Assembly (NCBI GenBank): GCA_940337035.1
Contig: CALNHX010001911.1
Span: 62,001-126,000 of the forward strand
Direction: 5' to 3'
Source: Agriotes lineatus
Lineage: Eukaryota > Arthropoda > Insecta > Coleoptera > Elateridae
Length of the DNA stretch: 64,000 nucleotides
Made by a program: the position numbers and the translations under genes. The notes below the pieces were generated by a model that was not told the DNA's origin, did no database searches, and saw only the letters and a program-made list of their open reading frames with translations. Of this stretch, positions 11,255-23,749 are shown piece after piece; the first letter of the stretch is position 1, and every line of letters starts with the position of its first letter.

Positions 11255-11530
11255 ACACTTTTACCTCTCTCGTCTAAATGACGAAGGAAGTATTGTAATC
11301 CAGGAAAAATCACATTCTGAGATTTGTTCACATTTCCGGGTCCCTAGATGATGAAAAACATGTTTACTCAATTCCGTCTGTCGGTCTGTCTGTCTGTATG
11401 TCTGTCTGTTTGTTGGTGGTATAGCTAAAAAGCTATTCGTTGTTGAAAGGCGATATTTTGCATGCAATTACATACGAATGTCTACCTGGCATAAAACCGT
11501 GAAAAATTCGGAGAGATATTGTAATACTCC
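11255..11530 (+). repeat. Dispersed element with (CTGT)n core, copy 1
   Basis: A (ctgt)n tract at about 11371-11412 is preceded by ctagatgatgaaaaa.atg and followed by ggcgatattttgcatgcaa and tgtctacctgg. The same order occurs at 21050-21210 and, reversed, at 32116-32345, so the microsatellite is part of a mobile repeat. Confidence 0.75.
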
Positions 11531-12120
11531 CGCCTAATAAAGTATATAATAGTTAATTAATAATATTATTAATGCAAGGGATAGTACACTTTATAAAATT
11601 GTATTAGATTCAACTACGAACCTGCCTGACAAACTCAAGGCAAATTAAAAGAGTGTAATAATAATTACGACAAATAAATGGTTTATTGCCCTTTTCTTAT
11701 TTTATCTATCCGCAATAAATTCGGGCTTAGCTCAGTAGAACATGCGACAAACTTGGTTCAGGGTGTAGGTTCATAAAATTATGAAAAACTCTATATGACA
11801 AATACCTCGTTGTATAACCAATAACTCGTATGACAAATACTCTCAAATATTTCGGGCAAATGCACAATTTTCATCTGACGTTTAAATAACCTCTAAATTT
11901 GACTCAGTAAACATGATGACATGCCAGTGCGAAAACAACGTTAAATTGATTCTTAAAACACCAAAATGGCAAGAAAGCATCAGGTAATTATTAATACTAT
12001 GACGTAGCAACTGCTAAGCTCGTTTTTTTTCTAGTTTAACGTAGAACCCAAACGCGATGGTTTTTTGTTTTATATCTGGCCAAAATTGAAAAATGCTGCG
12101 TCATCTTGCATTTTCAAAGA
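11531..12120. other. AT-rich non-coding DNA
   Basis: Nothing was recognised apart from short chance frames. Confidence 0.45.
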
Positions 12121-14650
12121 ACGCTACCTAAAATTCTCGAAGCTGGACGGATCTGGATAGCTGGGACCTGGTGCTACACCTCGTAGACGGTCTCCACTGG
12201 ACGAACTCCGCGAATTCTGAAGCTGCAACATAAGCTTCCTGTGAAATCCTACGGTAACCGGAGGCCTTTCGCACGCTGGATACTCTTTTCAAAGACGCCT
12301 TTTGGGAATCGCTTGTTGGTTGGAATTTCTACACGCACGGGCTTCTGAAGACTCTCTCTACACGTAGCAGGCACTATTTTTGCTGGGCGCTGCTGCTTCC
12401 TTATGGAAATGGGCCCACGAAGTCATTCACACTTGGACGAATCTTGCTGCTGGCTAATCTACTGCACTTGGAGGTCTTAACACTTTGAAATCTATACCCA
12501 CAGATGCCCTGTACACTGGTTAATAACTCTATACACAAATGATATTAGAGAAGGACTTTTTATTTATAATTTTATGTGATAAATTAAGGAGTTCAGTCTG
12601 GCCCCATCACAAATTTTACAGGCTTGTTTGGTTATTATTAAAAAAAAGACTTGTTAGATCATCTTTAAGTCCTGTCGTCATTTTAAATTTTGGGCTCGAT
12701 CCGGCCCTGCCTGTCCTCTGCTTTGGATGCATTTTAGGCATTTGTACCTCGCAGTCCGTGTATCGGTTAAAATTAATTCAGATAGTCACGCTTTGTTAGC
12801 AGAATTTCATTTTTAAATTCACCCTTTGTTCTTTGTTGCCTGCAAGGCGGATGCAGATTATCTTTTCCCAGTATTTCGCTAGTCCGAGACATTTAACCTT
12901 CGAGTCCCGTGTGAATTGTCCAGTCGGCTGTCCTGCGATTCTGTTGAAATTTTCCGTTACCTTCCTTCGTCTTCGCATATGCAAGAGAAAGATGCAGATA
13001 GGACGCGTTGGTAGCCGTTGGGTTTAGCCGCAGTTTGAAATTCAGTCCCGACCCGATCTTGACGCATACAGCACGTGTTCTAAGATCGCACCCCTGACGG
13101 CTTCGCGTGATGCAGTCGTTGGGAGTGGCTTTGTTCTCGTTTCCGTATTCTGCGTTAATTTATGTGTTTCGTTATTGTTGGTGCCTTATGAAGGAGTCGT
13201 ATGCTATCGGTACGAGGGAATATCAGTTACAACAGCCGTGGGAATTGAAGTGAAGCAAGTTTTAGTTAAAACGTGGTTGAAGTTCTTTATCGTCGGAAGA
13301 TTGCGAGATCTTCTAGGTTGTCGCCATGGGCGGATTTGTTCACGGACTCCTAACCAGACCATCGTTAACTAAGCATGACGTGTATCGTTCTCGCATGTCG
13401 AGGGCTTTGCCCATTACCGCTGTGTACGTCGTCTACCCGTCTCGAGGGGATTATGATTGCATTCTACCGACCCCGTTTGCTGTCGTTACCATCTTTAATA
13501 TCAAGGCTGAGTTCCGCATTCCATCTACTCTGGGATTCCCCGTTCCCGTTTTCGTTTATTTCTTCACGCATCTTAAGGCAGGTGCTTGGAAGGCAAAACA
13601 CCCTACCGCACCGACCGTCGATTACAGCCAGCTGAACTCCTACAAGGTAAACCATGCTTGTATTTTATAAAACTGTCGTGTATAACCTAGTGTTCTTTTC
13701 GTCAACGTTTTATGTAATTATCGTGCCTACTACATAGTGTTCGTTTCGTCAAAAAGTGTTGAACATTCCGGCTTAATATTACTGATATAGTTAGCATTGT
13801 TGATTTCAAGGTCATGTCTGTACAGTAAAGTTTATTGTTGTTCGTACTGAAGTAACTTGTAACGTAAATTAGTAACTAACCCCTTTGATTATTTTTCTTG
13901 TAACTAGTCAAACATTTCATGTCCATTGTTACCTGCTTATTTTATTATTTGAATAGAGCTCATTGTTAAGTACTGATGTCTTTGATTTGTGTTGACGATA
14001 TTTTGTTTGTTGTTGTGTTCCTTTTCAGTTAGTTGTAAAGGAGTTTAGCAGCTGCTTCAGGAAGTTGTTTCGTTAAGGTAAGTCAGTGCCGTGGCGTGTT
14101 AGCCGAATCAAGCTTGCCGAGTTGTTAGTGGGAATTGAGCCCACACTTCTCCATTCAAGTGGGTTCGATTTAGTTAGTTAGAATGGAGTGGCGTCCTACA
14201 TTTACCATCATTACACCCTTTTGTGCCAAAGTACCGCCCTGACTTTCATGTAGTGTTTTTACCACGACCCTTCTCCTTTTGAGCAACCAATAGCCGGTGA
14301 GATTTTGTTACAACCATCTCGTAACGAGAGTCAGGGCTTGCTTTTCGGCGTATTCCCGATTTCGTCGTCGTTTATAGTTCTTTTGCGGTTAACTATCTGG
14401 TCCCCAAGCGTATAAGTTTGTGTGGCACGCTTGAAGGGCTGGAGGTTAGGCCGTAGTTACCGTTTTGTACTGTAACAAACGGGCTATCCCAACATGTGGC
14501 TCGTTTTTGTCGATCTGACGAGTTTAGGTTGTAACAGACTGTCATGTCATGTAACTTAGCAACTAGATTTTTATTTTTTATAAAAGAAATTAGGATTGAT
14601 AACATGTTTGACCTTATGGACTACAGTTTTGATGTCATGTCTTTGCCTAA
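12121..14650 (+). other. Moderately GC-rich unassigned region with splice-like signals
   Basis: Composition is more balanced than the surroundings from about 12120 to 14550. Several overlapping frames occur (13326-13670 is 114 codons) but none encodes a protein I know. A donor-like site aag|gtaaac at 13646/13647 and an acceptor ttttcag|tt at 14028/14029 followed by aag|gtaagt at 14077/14078 could mark non-coding exons. A long terminal repeat or an old transposon body are alternatives. Confidence 0.3.
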
Positions 14651-15640
14651 CTACTGAAATTGTCTTTTTCTTGAAATAAATGTCACTACACATTGCTCTG
14701 CTTTTAAATAACTTTTGTTAATAATGCACTGATACACTTGGAGTTCCTTTAGCATCTCACTAATAGTCTTTCAATTGGTTGCCTGCCACTTTCATTGCTC
14801 TTTGCAATAATTACTTTGCTAGCACTATTTCGTTTAACTTTCAGCTAATTTTCCGTTTGCTGGCTTACACTTTTACTACATAACGCCAAATACCTTAATA
14901 TAGTAATACAGGAAACTCGCCGCCCGTTTGCATTCACGTAGGAGTGACACGCAAAACAGCGCCATCTACACAGTCCGGCGTGAAGGTACGTCAAAATAAC
15001 GAGAATTTCCCCATTTATCTATTACAATTTTGCAAAATAAAACACAAAACAATAAATAAGTTTAAAGCTTTATAGTAATAATGTGAAAACTACTTCATTT
15101 CTTATTAATTTTCTTGTAATCCAGTGTCAAATTGGTCGGATTTACCCACTTACTAAAACTTCTGTAATTGTACCTTTGTATGTATTTCTTGTTTTGCATT
15201 ATTTTGTCTGAGGCCGAAGTTTAAGAACTACCTAATTACGAATGCATTTAATAACAATAATACAAACCTTAGTACTTACGAATTATGAATAGAAAACAGT
15301 AAGGAAATAAAACTAGAGTACATATGCTTTCATACTAATTTATTCATGCAATATTTTTTGGCTTTGCTATTTTTCACAGTGGCATTATAACACCCATACA
15401 CAGCGCATATGCCGCCAGACATTATGTGTTCCAGCGTTTTTCTCTTAATAAAAGCACATTGATCATACACAAACACTGACACTTGACACTTTTTAACACT
15501 TCTTACCGCAACGCGGCGCTGTCGTCACCTGCGACTCGTTTAAAACGTGAGTGACCTGTATTAATTTTAAATAATTAGGAGATTATGAGTCAAAGTATTA
15601 AGTAAAATTTGCATGATTTATTTTTAAGGAAAAATAAAAA
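14651..15640. other. Non-coding DNA
   Basis: AT-rich sequence with no recognised genes or element ends. Confidence 0.45.
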
Positions 15641-15670
15641 TCATTAAGTGGTAAAACAATTTAATGATAA

Positions 15671-15702
15671 GACGTTTCGCACAATAAAATTGGCTTCATC
15701 AG
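15671..15702 (-). ncRNA. Hammerhead-ribozyme-like core motif 2
   Basis: On the minus strand the sequence reads CTGATGA, an extra A, a hairpin with GC-CAAT and ATTG-GC arms, then GAAAC and GTC. These are the invariant hammerhead core and cleavage triplet. Stem I is weak as seen by eye. It lies about 530 bp downstream of a Penelope GIY-YIG stop codon, in the expected tail. Confidence 0.5.
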
Positions 15703-16230
15703 TTTTTTATAAATTATGAAAACATTATTGGGAAGATAAAGTTATCAGTTTTTAATGAATTATGAAAACATTATTTATAGGTAAAGTTGTTAAATTTTAT
15801 AATTCTGAAATGTTACAAAAAATGTATAGGTTAGCGAAACATGAATTATTTCCTTAATTAAGAATACTTACGTTTTGAAATTTTTGTAGATAATTATTTA
15901 AATCATTACGACTTTTTATATTATGTTAATTAATAACATTATTAAATAGTGAATTTACATAAAATATTAAAATATTTGTACATGAACGTAATTAAACTTA
16001 TAGCGTTCATTTTGCTGAATGCAGGAAGAATGTGTATGAAATGATAACAAAAGCAAGGTTACTTACAAATATTTGCGCTTTATTAATACTTGCGCAGTAT
16101 GCATAAAACTGGAGAATCGATTGATTTATTAAGGCAGGGTGGTATTAAATGAATTTAGAAATTTTTAATATAAGAAGCATAATTAGGGCAAAAGAAATAC
16201 GTAATTTGAGAAATGTGAAATAAGGATATT

Positions 16231-16632
16231 TTATTTGAATAAGTTGTGATAGATTGAGCTTAGATTGTCAATATCAGTTCTGTAATTAACGGCAGTAGGG
16301 CTTTTCTGTATTGCAATCATTTCTAAACATAATCTTTTTTTTAGATTGTTTTCTCTATGTAAGACAGTAGGTTTGTTGAAATTAAAGTTGTGAAAATTTT
16401 GATTAGCATGGTCAGTTAATGCGGTTTTTTGGCAATATGGTGAAAATCTGTTTAATTTTATTGAGTTTTTATGTTGTGTTAATCTGTGTTTTAGTAGCTG
16501 TTTTGTTTGACCGATATAAGTGGAAGTACAGTTGTTGTAATTAATTTAATATACTAATTTAGATTGCATGTTTATTTGGGTTTTATCCTTAAGATTTGTA
16601 AAAAACATTTTACCTAAAGTATTGTTGTTATT
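16231..16632 (-). pseudogene. Penelope-like element, C-terminal GIY-YIG fragment
   Basis: On the minus strand the frame reads NTLGKMFFTNLKDKT, then NNCTSTYIGQTKQLLKHRLTQ, FSPYCQKTALTDHAN and ends DNLSSIYHNLFK at the stop (16231-16233). The YIGQT and the His/Asn downstream fit the Uri/GIY-YIG domain of Penelope-like elements. A stop falls in the linker after KLVY. The RT part is absent; the fragment starts near 16632 and its tail with the hammerhead-like core runs to about 15640. Confidence 0.8.
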
Positions 16633-16639
16633 ATATACA

Positions 16640-17005
16640 GCGGCCCGCTGAATATATGAATAGTACCTTGTTAAGCCATTTTCAACGCTGATGAGCCCGC
16701 GTTTGGCTCAACAACGTACCCCAGTGTATATCATCACCAATTGGTTAGAAATGCCTCAAAGATGCAGTACACAAATTTTTGCGGTGGGCTCAGTAATGAC
16801 CGGTAGTATGGTCGATATACATGGAGTAGTTCTGCAATATCGAGTGTAGGGGGCGCTTTTGGAATGTTTTATATACAGTATATAAAAATATGTAAACGCT
16901 CGTTATTAAGCCCGACATGTCACAACGCTGTTGGGCTTCACAACGAATTGATATATATATAATAAATATACATAATGGGCTTAAAAACGTATTGATACAC
17001 ATACG
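16640..17005. other. Unassigned repeat-like DNA
   Basis: It contains several gggctt/agccc phrases and a short TA-rich tract near 16950. Loose similarity to 25360-25660 suggests an old dispersed repeat. Confidence 0.3.
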
Positions 17006-17007
17006 TA

Positions 17008-18327
17008 CAGTCGCGGAATTAAAAATCCGGACACTTAAAATGATTCAGTGTATATCTCACTTTACTTTACTTATCACGTTACCTGGTGTCAAAATCAAAA
17101 TAATTACTGGTATATGACAGCATGCCTCATTTAAGAGTCGAACAGAGAATGAAAGTAATTACACTCATTGAAGAAAGGTGGTCGAAAAGAAGAAGAGATT
17201 TGCTGTGGGTAAAAGTACCATTCACGATATACACATTAAATGGCAGCAATGAGGAACTGTTGACAGAAGAATAGGTTCTGGGCGTAAATTTCTTTCGACC
17301 TGCCAACAAGACGAAAATCTAGTAGAATTTTTAATGAATAACTCATTTCAAACCGCCGCAAGCGCGGGTTCTGTTCGTACTACAAGAAATCAAATAAAAC
17401 TAAGAAATCGAGCGGCTGATGAAAACCCATTCCTTACTTTGCAAAATAAGGAAGAAAGAGTTGGTTTTGCTCTAGAATTTTTACCACACAACTTAAATTT
17501 TTGGGAAAAATGTAATTTTCTCGGACGAAAAAGTATTTCAGTCTTACCACAGCGATCGCGTCCGTGTATATAGACCGCAAAATTCGCGATTTGAGGAGAC
17601 TTACACCAAGAAATCTCATTACAGCGGTAGATTTTCAGTAAATGTGTGGGCTTGGATATGTACACAAGGAGCAGGTGTATGTTGGAACATCGAGCAATGA
17701 TTTAATAATGATTCGTATATCCAGCTTCTACAGGATATTTTTTTGCCCTCCGTTGAAATTCTGTTTCCCGAAAGAAACTTCGTATTTCAACAAGATAATT
17801 GTCCTGTCCACACATCCAGGATTACTACTCAATGGTTTCACGAAAATAATATAATATGTTTACCATGGCCTTCTAGAAGCGCCGACATAAATCCGATAGA
17901 AAATGTTTGGGGATATATAGTGAAAAAAATATTCTACAAATTTTAGACCAGCAAATAGACAAGAACTAAGTATTCTATAAAATTCATGAAAGTTGGGACA
18001 AACTATCTCCAGAATATATCTATTCTCTTATTTCTTCAATACCTAGGCGCTTACAAAATGTAGTAAACACAAATGGAGCAGTTACAAAATATTGAGTTTA
18101 GTTTAAATGTTGATATTTTAAAATTAAAATAACATCTTATTTGAGTAAACACCTATTTATTTATTCTTCTATGGCAGTTTGAGGGAAAATTTGAAATAGC
18201 TTGTTGATTTCACGTTACACTGTTTAACTGTCAATTGCTAACCTAGGAATGCAAAGCTCAATTTACATTACCCAAAAATTACAAAAATCCTCTAGAAGAC
18301 TCGTCCGGATTTTTAATTCCGCGACTG
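17008..18327 (+). mobile_element. Complete Tc1-like transposon
   Basis: The ends are inverted repeats, cagtcgcggaattaaaaatc and its complement, at 17008 and 18327, flanked by TA on each side (17006-17007, 18328-18329). TA target duplication and CAGT-type ends are typical of Tc1/mariner. The 1320-bp length is normal for an unspliced Tc1 element. Confidence 0.93.
17122..18095 (+). pseudogene. Tc1-like DD34E transposase, inactivated
   Basis: The reading begins MPHLRVEQRMKVITLIEE and ends GAVTKY at a TGA. The DNA-binding half is broken by frameshifts and stops between about 17170 and 17460. The catalytic half shows VIFSDEKVFQS (first Asp), FVFQQDNCPVHT (second Asp) and RSADINPIENVW (Glu), with exactly 34 residues between the second Asp and the Glu. 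The longest clean piece is 17743-17946. A shift near 17660-17740 and stops near 17946 also break it. Confidence 0.9.
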
Positions 18328-18370
18328 TACATAAAACATTAATACGGTGTAAATAAAAATAATTTACTTT

Positions 18371-18590
18371 ATCTTCGACCACTACTAAAAGTAGGCCTTT
18401 TAGCGATAGCTTGTTTCACTAAAAGTGACGTTTTATAGTTTATGGTTTATGGTTAAAGAAATCAGCTGTTTACTTTTAGCTCTAGTGATAAAAGTGAAGT
18501 GAGGTTATAAAACTACAATTTCGAACTGAAAGTGAAGTTGTAAACTTATTCTAGTTGCTTCTTGCGTTACAGGTAAAGTGTTTTTGAAAT
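18371..18590 (+). repeat. Dispersed repeat, copy of 1690-1870
   Basis: It is similar to the reverse complement of 1690-1870 and begins with ccactactaaaagtag, an imperfect palindrome. No coding capacity. Confidence 0.65.
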
Positions 18591-18721
18591 AATTAAAGCG
18601 TTATGTATTAAATACACTCAGATGTGGAGTATTAATAATTACATTTCGTAACTGATCTTGTCAGCACTGGCTTCGCAAACATTCGCCCGCGCATGGTCTA
18701 CTATTTATTATGACATAAATT

Positions 18722-18928
18722 AGAAGTGCCGTAAATGAAAACCTTTGTTAAATCGATATTTATGGAATAATAACAGTAAAATTAATGTCGTAGATAAAAT
18801 ATTGTATGCAACTCGTGCTAAAACTCGTTTATGAACGAGACATGTTATGAAACTCAGCCTTCGGCTTCGTTTCATAATTTTCATGTCTCGTGCATAAACG
18901 TTGACTTTTAGCACTTGTTGCATAAATA
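18722..18928 (+). repeat. Foldback repeat, copy B
   Basis: It matches 737-935 in opposite orientation. The centre is a hairpin: acgagacatg.tatgaaactcagcc, a short cggctt loop region, then its complement with catgtctcgtgcataaacg. A 67-codon minus-strand frame over it is a by-product of the repeat. Confidence 0.75.
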
Positions 18929-18949
18929 GAGATATCCGTTTTCGTCTCT

Positions 18950-19720
18950 TATGATTCAGAAAAAGTGGTGTTCGAGGTGATTTCTGTCTGTGAATCTGTA
19001 TGTATCCTCTCTACAGCACAGACGGTAAAATAGATCGGCTTGAAAATATATCTGCGTTTCTTATATAGTTTCGGATTTTACAGTGAATATTTGATAAACT
19101 CAGCCTAACAAAAGTGGTACTTTAGTCAAGCATTTTTCCGTTTCCAGTAAATTTTGATAATTTTGGTAACACTATTTTTTAGAATAACATATATTGTCAT
19201 TGAATACAATTTTTGTTCAACGGTTTTTTTGAAAAATATAGCTTTTGAGAATATCGCACAATTAAATTCTCACATAAATATCCTCAAATTTTTATAATTG
19301 CTGGATAAAAATATCTTTTATCTACAACCTTTGTTTAAATTTTTTGTGAAAAGTACTTATAATTTTTAAAGAGCAAAACTAAAATTTTAGAAAAATGTGC
19401 TCAAAATTTTTATAATTGCTGGATTAAAACAAAATTCCTTAAAACAAGAGCCTATATTGTACTAATATCTGTCACTTTTCGTTCAAAAAGTTTTTTTTTA
19501 AAAAGCGCAAAATTATATTTTTACAAAATGTTCTCAAATTTTTTATAGCTGTGGTATGAAAACACAATTCTGTGAAACACCATCGCATATTATATAATTA
19601 TCTACAGCGTTTGTTTAAAAGGTGTTTTGGGAAAAAGCATAGATTTAGAAAAAACCGCAAAACCTAATTTTTATAAATAAACGGCCAAAAATTAATGAGA
19701 ATAAAAAGTTTTATGTACGA
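18950..19720. repeat. Degenerate AT-rich tandem repeat
   Basis: The phrase ctcaaa.tttttataattgct recurs near 19273, 19391 and 19532, with nearby tttgtt.aaa.gtttttt phrases, suggesting three or four diverged units of roughly 120-140 bp. No genes. Confidence 0.5.
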
Positions 19721-20042
19721 GTATTATAAGATACTGTTTATGACATAATTTCTCGGCAATAAAGTAGTTCTATATAGTACTAGTAAAATAAAGTTTACCT
19801 ATATTATCTTGCTAGCACTATAAAATTACGTTGCTCTATTTACTAGTACTATCCAACACCTCCTAGTTATAAGACTATTACTAGATCGATTTTAGACCTC
19901 TAAAGTAGCCTATAACCCACTACTGAGTTAAATCATAACCCACTAGTGAAATAAAAGCCAGGTCATTCACTGCTAACCTTGAATTTGATATAGACTGACA
20001 ATACACTTCAATGCTGCCAAACGTATAACACGAATCACTTTC

Positions 20043-20291
20043 CAAATTGTCACTATGACTTTTCATGGCTGTCAGTATAAAATGTATGTTTTTAAGGTAT
20101 TTATTGGTTAATGTAATTATAAGAATTGAATATAATTTTGCCTTGTACAGGACGATCAAGTTATTATTATCCACAGTTGAATCATTCGTCGCGACTCGAA
20201 TTATAAATGTATTTGACCTCTCGGTACTTTTCAATTTGTCACTATGACTTTTCACGGTTGTCAACAAAAAATTTGTTTTTTAGATATTTAT
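20043..20291 (+). repeat. 187-bp-offset direct repeat
   Basis: About 62 bp starting aattgtcactatgacttttc at 20045 recurs at 20232. The sequence between has no coding sense. It may be two ends of a small element or a tandem duplication. Confidence 0.6.
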
Positions 20292-20299
20292 TGCGCTGG

Positions 20300-21045
20300 A
20301 TAAAATTTTGTATATTTGTAATAATTCACCCGAGAAATGACACCTCTTGGCCTGGCGGCCTCGAGGGCTCCTCTTTTCTCTCATGGATTATTTCTAATAT
20401 AACACGCTTAACCATAAATAACTATTACATCAGTTGTCAATGTCAAAATATATGCCTTTCAATATCTCTAAAGATACTCTAATGTCAAGTCTTTTCTGTC
20501 AGAGAATAGACATCAAATCTATAAACCCGACTTTTTTAGATTTTAGAAGTGAACATAAAACTTTGTATACAACTCGTACATAACATGACTTTATGACTCG
20601 TCCCCGTTACTGACCTCGCTTGGTTATAAAAGAAATTCGTCAAATAATGCCCTACATCATGTACTTCTTATATCAATAGCTATTGAAGAGGTGTTATAAA
20701 TTACGTAATTGTCTATAAGTTTTCTCAAAAAAGGTTTTTGGAAGTAGTTTTGAAAAAAATTTAAATTAATTTTTAAAAGCAGTAATAAAAGATCGTGTGG
20801 TGGCCCACCCCGTGTTTAATTTTTATTGGTTTTAATAAAATTTGCCATTTTAAAACTGGATTTTTATAAGCAAATACAGCATTATTACTACATACTATAA
20901 TTTTGGGTTACCTGAACCTTTAACCTAGTAGGTATTGTTAAAATCGACGATGTTGACTTCTAGCTAAGAAACATATTGAAACATACGAGAGAGCTCATTT
21001 TATCTTACTTGCTGTATATTTATTTGAGATTTTTACTAACCATGT
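20300..21045. other. AT-rich non-coding DNA
   Basis: Nothing was recognised beyond a palindromic patch near 20560-20640 similar in style to the foldback repeats. Confidence 0.4.
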
Positions 21046-21049
21046 CTAA

Positions 21050-21205
21050 CAGACGAAAGGTTCCTAGATGACGAAAAAACGGTTTTCTCAATTCCGTCTG
21101 TCTGTCAGTCTGTTGGCTGTATAATTCAAAAACTAGGAACGAGGAAGGCGATATTGTGCATGCAGATTATATGTCTACCTGGAATGAAATCGAGAAAATT
21201 TCGAC
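21050..21205 (+). repeat. Dispersed element with (CTGT)n core, copy 2
   Basis: ctagatgacgaaaaa, caattccgtctgtctgtc, ggcgatattgtgcatgca and tgtctacctggaatgaaa occur in the same order as at 11255-11530. The tract is short here. It ends within 11 bp of the transposon start at 21216. Confidence 0.7.
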
Positions 21206-21215
21206 AAAATAAATA

Positions 21216-21690
21216 CAGGGTGAGCACCTTAAAATATAGTTTTTTTTAACTGAGAAATACATCAAAGTAGTAATTTGCACATGCCTCAGGCTTTACCGTT
21301 GACGAAAGTGATACTCAAGATATGCAGGATAAATGTTGCAAAACAGAAAAAGGGGCAAACGAAAAATGCATTATATTTAAGACAGCCTCAACGCAAGGAC
21401 GCTAGGAGTACTCCATGGCGCATGTAGGAGAACGGGAAATGTGCTTGCAATATCCCTCCAAAAATTAGAATAGCGTTCGCAGCCCCTGCCGTTCGAATCG
21501 ACCGCCGGTAGTTTTTCTTTTAATTTGAAAATTGATGTAATTTGGATTATCAATTGTTTTCTTTTATTATTTCAGTATTATGAGAAACGTGAATGCATTT
21601 TTACCCTTAGTTTTCTTTGATTTTAAAAATTATTTAGTGTGACAACGTCCACTTGCGAGAGTTCTGAGTAAAGCCCTTTACAGATATTTT
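21216..21690 (+). mobile_element. 5' leader of tRNA-bearing mariner-like transposon, copy 2
   Basis: It begins TA-cagggtgagcacctt. The landmarks are gtagtaatttgcacatg, caggctttaccgttgacgaa, a B-box-like cgttcgaatcgacc near 21490, an acceptor-like ttattatttcag near 21576 and gttctgagtaaagccctt near 21661. The last block is where the transposase of the fuller copy begins, but no transposase frame follows. Confidence 0.7.
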
Positions 21691-22164
21691 CAAAACAATA
21701 ACTTATTCTAAACGAGCACTGTTTAAACACTAAATAAACGTGATGAAATGCACACATTATGCCAGGTATTTTCATAAAAAATGAGTCTCCAATTTATGAT
21801 TTTCAGCTGTTTGGGTCTGTTTGGCGGTGGGATTATTTACACAAATGATACATTTTTTCTTAAAAGTGAGTTAGCACTTTATCAGTCACGTAATGTACGA
21901 GGTAAGTAGATTTTTACTGTGCCAAGTAAAATCAACCACATGGAAGATGTTGCTCAAACCTAGATCTTACTAGTTTATTTCAAAATTTCAGTTTATAAGT
22001 CTTTGTTAATCAAATGTTAAATTGTTAATGTAAACGACTAAATTGGTTAGTGTTACACATCACCAATACTGCATATATTTATTATTACTTATTACTATTA
22101 AAACTACTGTAAGTATTTAATAAATTCGAAAAAACTAAATTTGCTGAAAAGAATGTGGATAATA

Positions 22165-22374
22165 CGGTGTGTTCAAAAAGAAATTACATAAGGGTTGGCC
22201 ATGGAAACTAAAAGTTATGCAAACAGCAAGCTTTAAAATTTATTAACTGTCATTGTTGTTGTCATAAGTTTATATTCTAATCTGCTATGGAAATTCTAAA
22301 GTTTGCTGTCTCTACAGCTTCCTGTTGACATTAGTTTTGCTTTCCATGGTCAACTCTTATGTAATTTCTTTTGG
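22165..22374. mobile_element. Tc1/mariner-type MITE, 210 bp
   Basis: Inverted repeats of about 30 bp (aagaaattacataagggttg and complement) lie at both ends, with TA at 22163-22164 and 22375-22376. The left end carries extra cggtgtgtt lacking on the right. No transposase. Confidence 0.75.
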
Positions 22375-22605
22375 TATAAAGCTTTATTCATTATAAACGT
22401 AAAAAATTTTTGGGTAACAGCTGATGGGTTCAAAAAATTAAAAGGTAAGGAAAGAATCAGCTAAACATGTTTTTTTGTAATTTGAACAACTTAATTAGTT
22501 CATACTTATTTTCTTAAACCTGCAATAGGTTATTTCATGATAAAACCATGAAATGAAAAGAAAATATAAGCAAAATCAAGTATTAGTCAATTATAAAAAA
22601 TGTAA

Positions 22606-22660
22606 AATTTTAATAAAGTTACGTTTCGCTGCAATTGTAACAGCTTCTTCAGACAAAATT
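22606..22660 (-). ncRNA. Hammerhead-ribozyme-like motif, left arm
   Basis: This is the inverted twin of 23750-23804 and reads on the minus strand with the same CTGAAGA, stem II and GAAACGTA order. Confidence 0.45.
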
Positions 22661-23749
22661 ATATAATTACAACATAAAAACTTTAAGGAAATTGAACTTA
22701 CAAGTATTGTTTTAACATTAAGGATTAAAAAAGTTTTTATTTATATAAGTCTCATCTGGGCTTGTTTCAAGACTACTGACCGACAAAAAAACTGCCTCGC
22801 CTTTTGAAAATCACACACTATTACGAAAAAATACCAAATGGAACTCCAACCCACAACACATTATAAGGTATTTAACTACACCCCTTTCTGTTTGCTTCTA
22901 CAACATTAACCTAACTCTTCAACGCCAAGTTTTTGAAAGTTTTATTTGCTACTTTACCACTCTTAATTCCCCTAAAATAACATTTAACACATACAACGAT
23001 AATTATTTATTTCATGTCATAACAGATTTACAAAACTGCGATGCAACAAGCCCCAATCACCTTGGGATTTCAAGATGTTACTTTCTGATTAGCCGAGATA
23101 CCTTGTAACCCTGCCAAGGTCGCACCGCTTGTTCTCCTTTTCAAGATGCCCCACACTGCCCATACAGCTTTATTCAAACATTGTAAACAAATATTTTTTA
23201 CGAAGGTTAATCGAAAATCCTTCCAATGCAAATTTAAAACAGGTAATATAAATTTTTTCAATGATATTAAATCATAATCATTTCCCTTTTCTTTCTAGCT
23301 ACTCCTGAAAGGACACAATAACATTACCCAATCTAGGGACTTAAAACTTTACGATCCACGCTTTTCCAATTACTATCCACCCATTTTGTACGTTAGTAAT
23401 TCATCCAAATAATTTTTTCAAAGTTTTAAAGAACAAGTGATTGTTCTTATAATTTGTATGCTGTCATATTTTTGAATTGTAAGTGATTTCATATAGCAGA
23501 CATTTGTGTTGATTTTTACATTAATTTGTTTATTTCCCCACAGATTTTAAAATGTTATCACTGGTAATCTTTCCCTTATTAATCTTTTGAACTTTTCTTA
23601 ATTATTTTTTATTAATTTTAAAAATTTTGCTAACATTTTTTTGAGAAAATTCTCTCATTACTTATATAAATAAAAACTTTTTTAATCCTTAATGTTAAAA
23701 CAATACTTGTAAGTTCAGTTTCCTTAAGGTTTTTATGTTGTAATTATAT

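Noticed and set aside
13326..13670. 114-codon plus-strand frame
   Set aside because: Overlapping frames on the same strand are equally open; no recognisable protein and no start context support.
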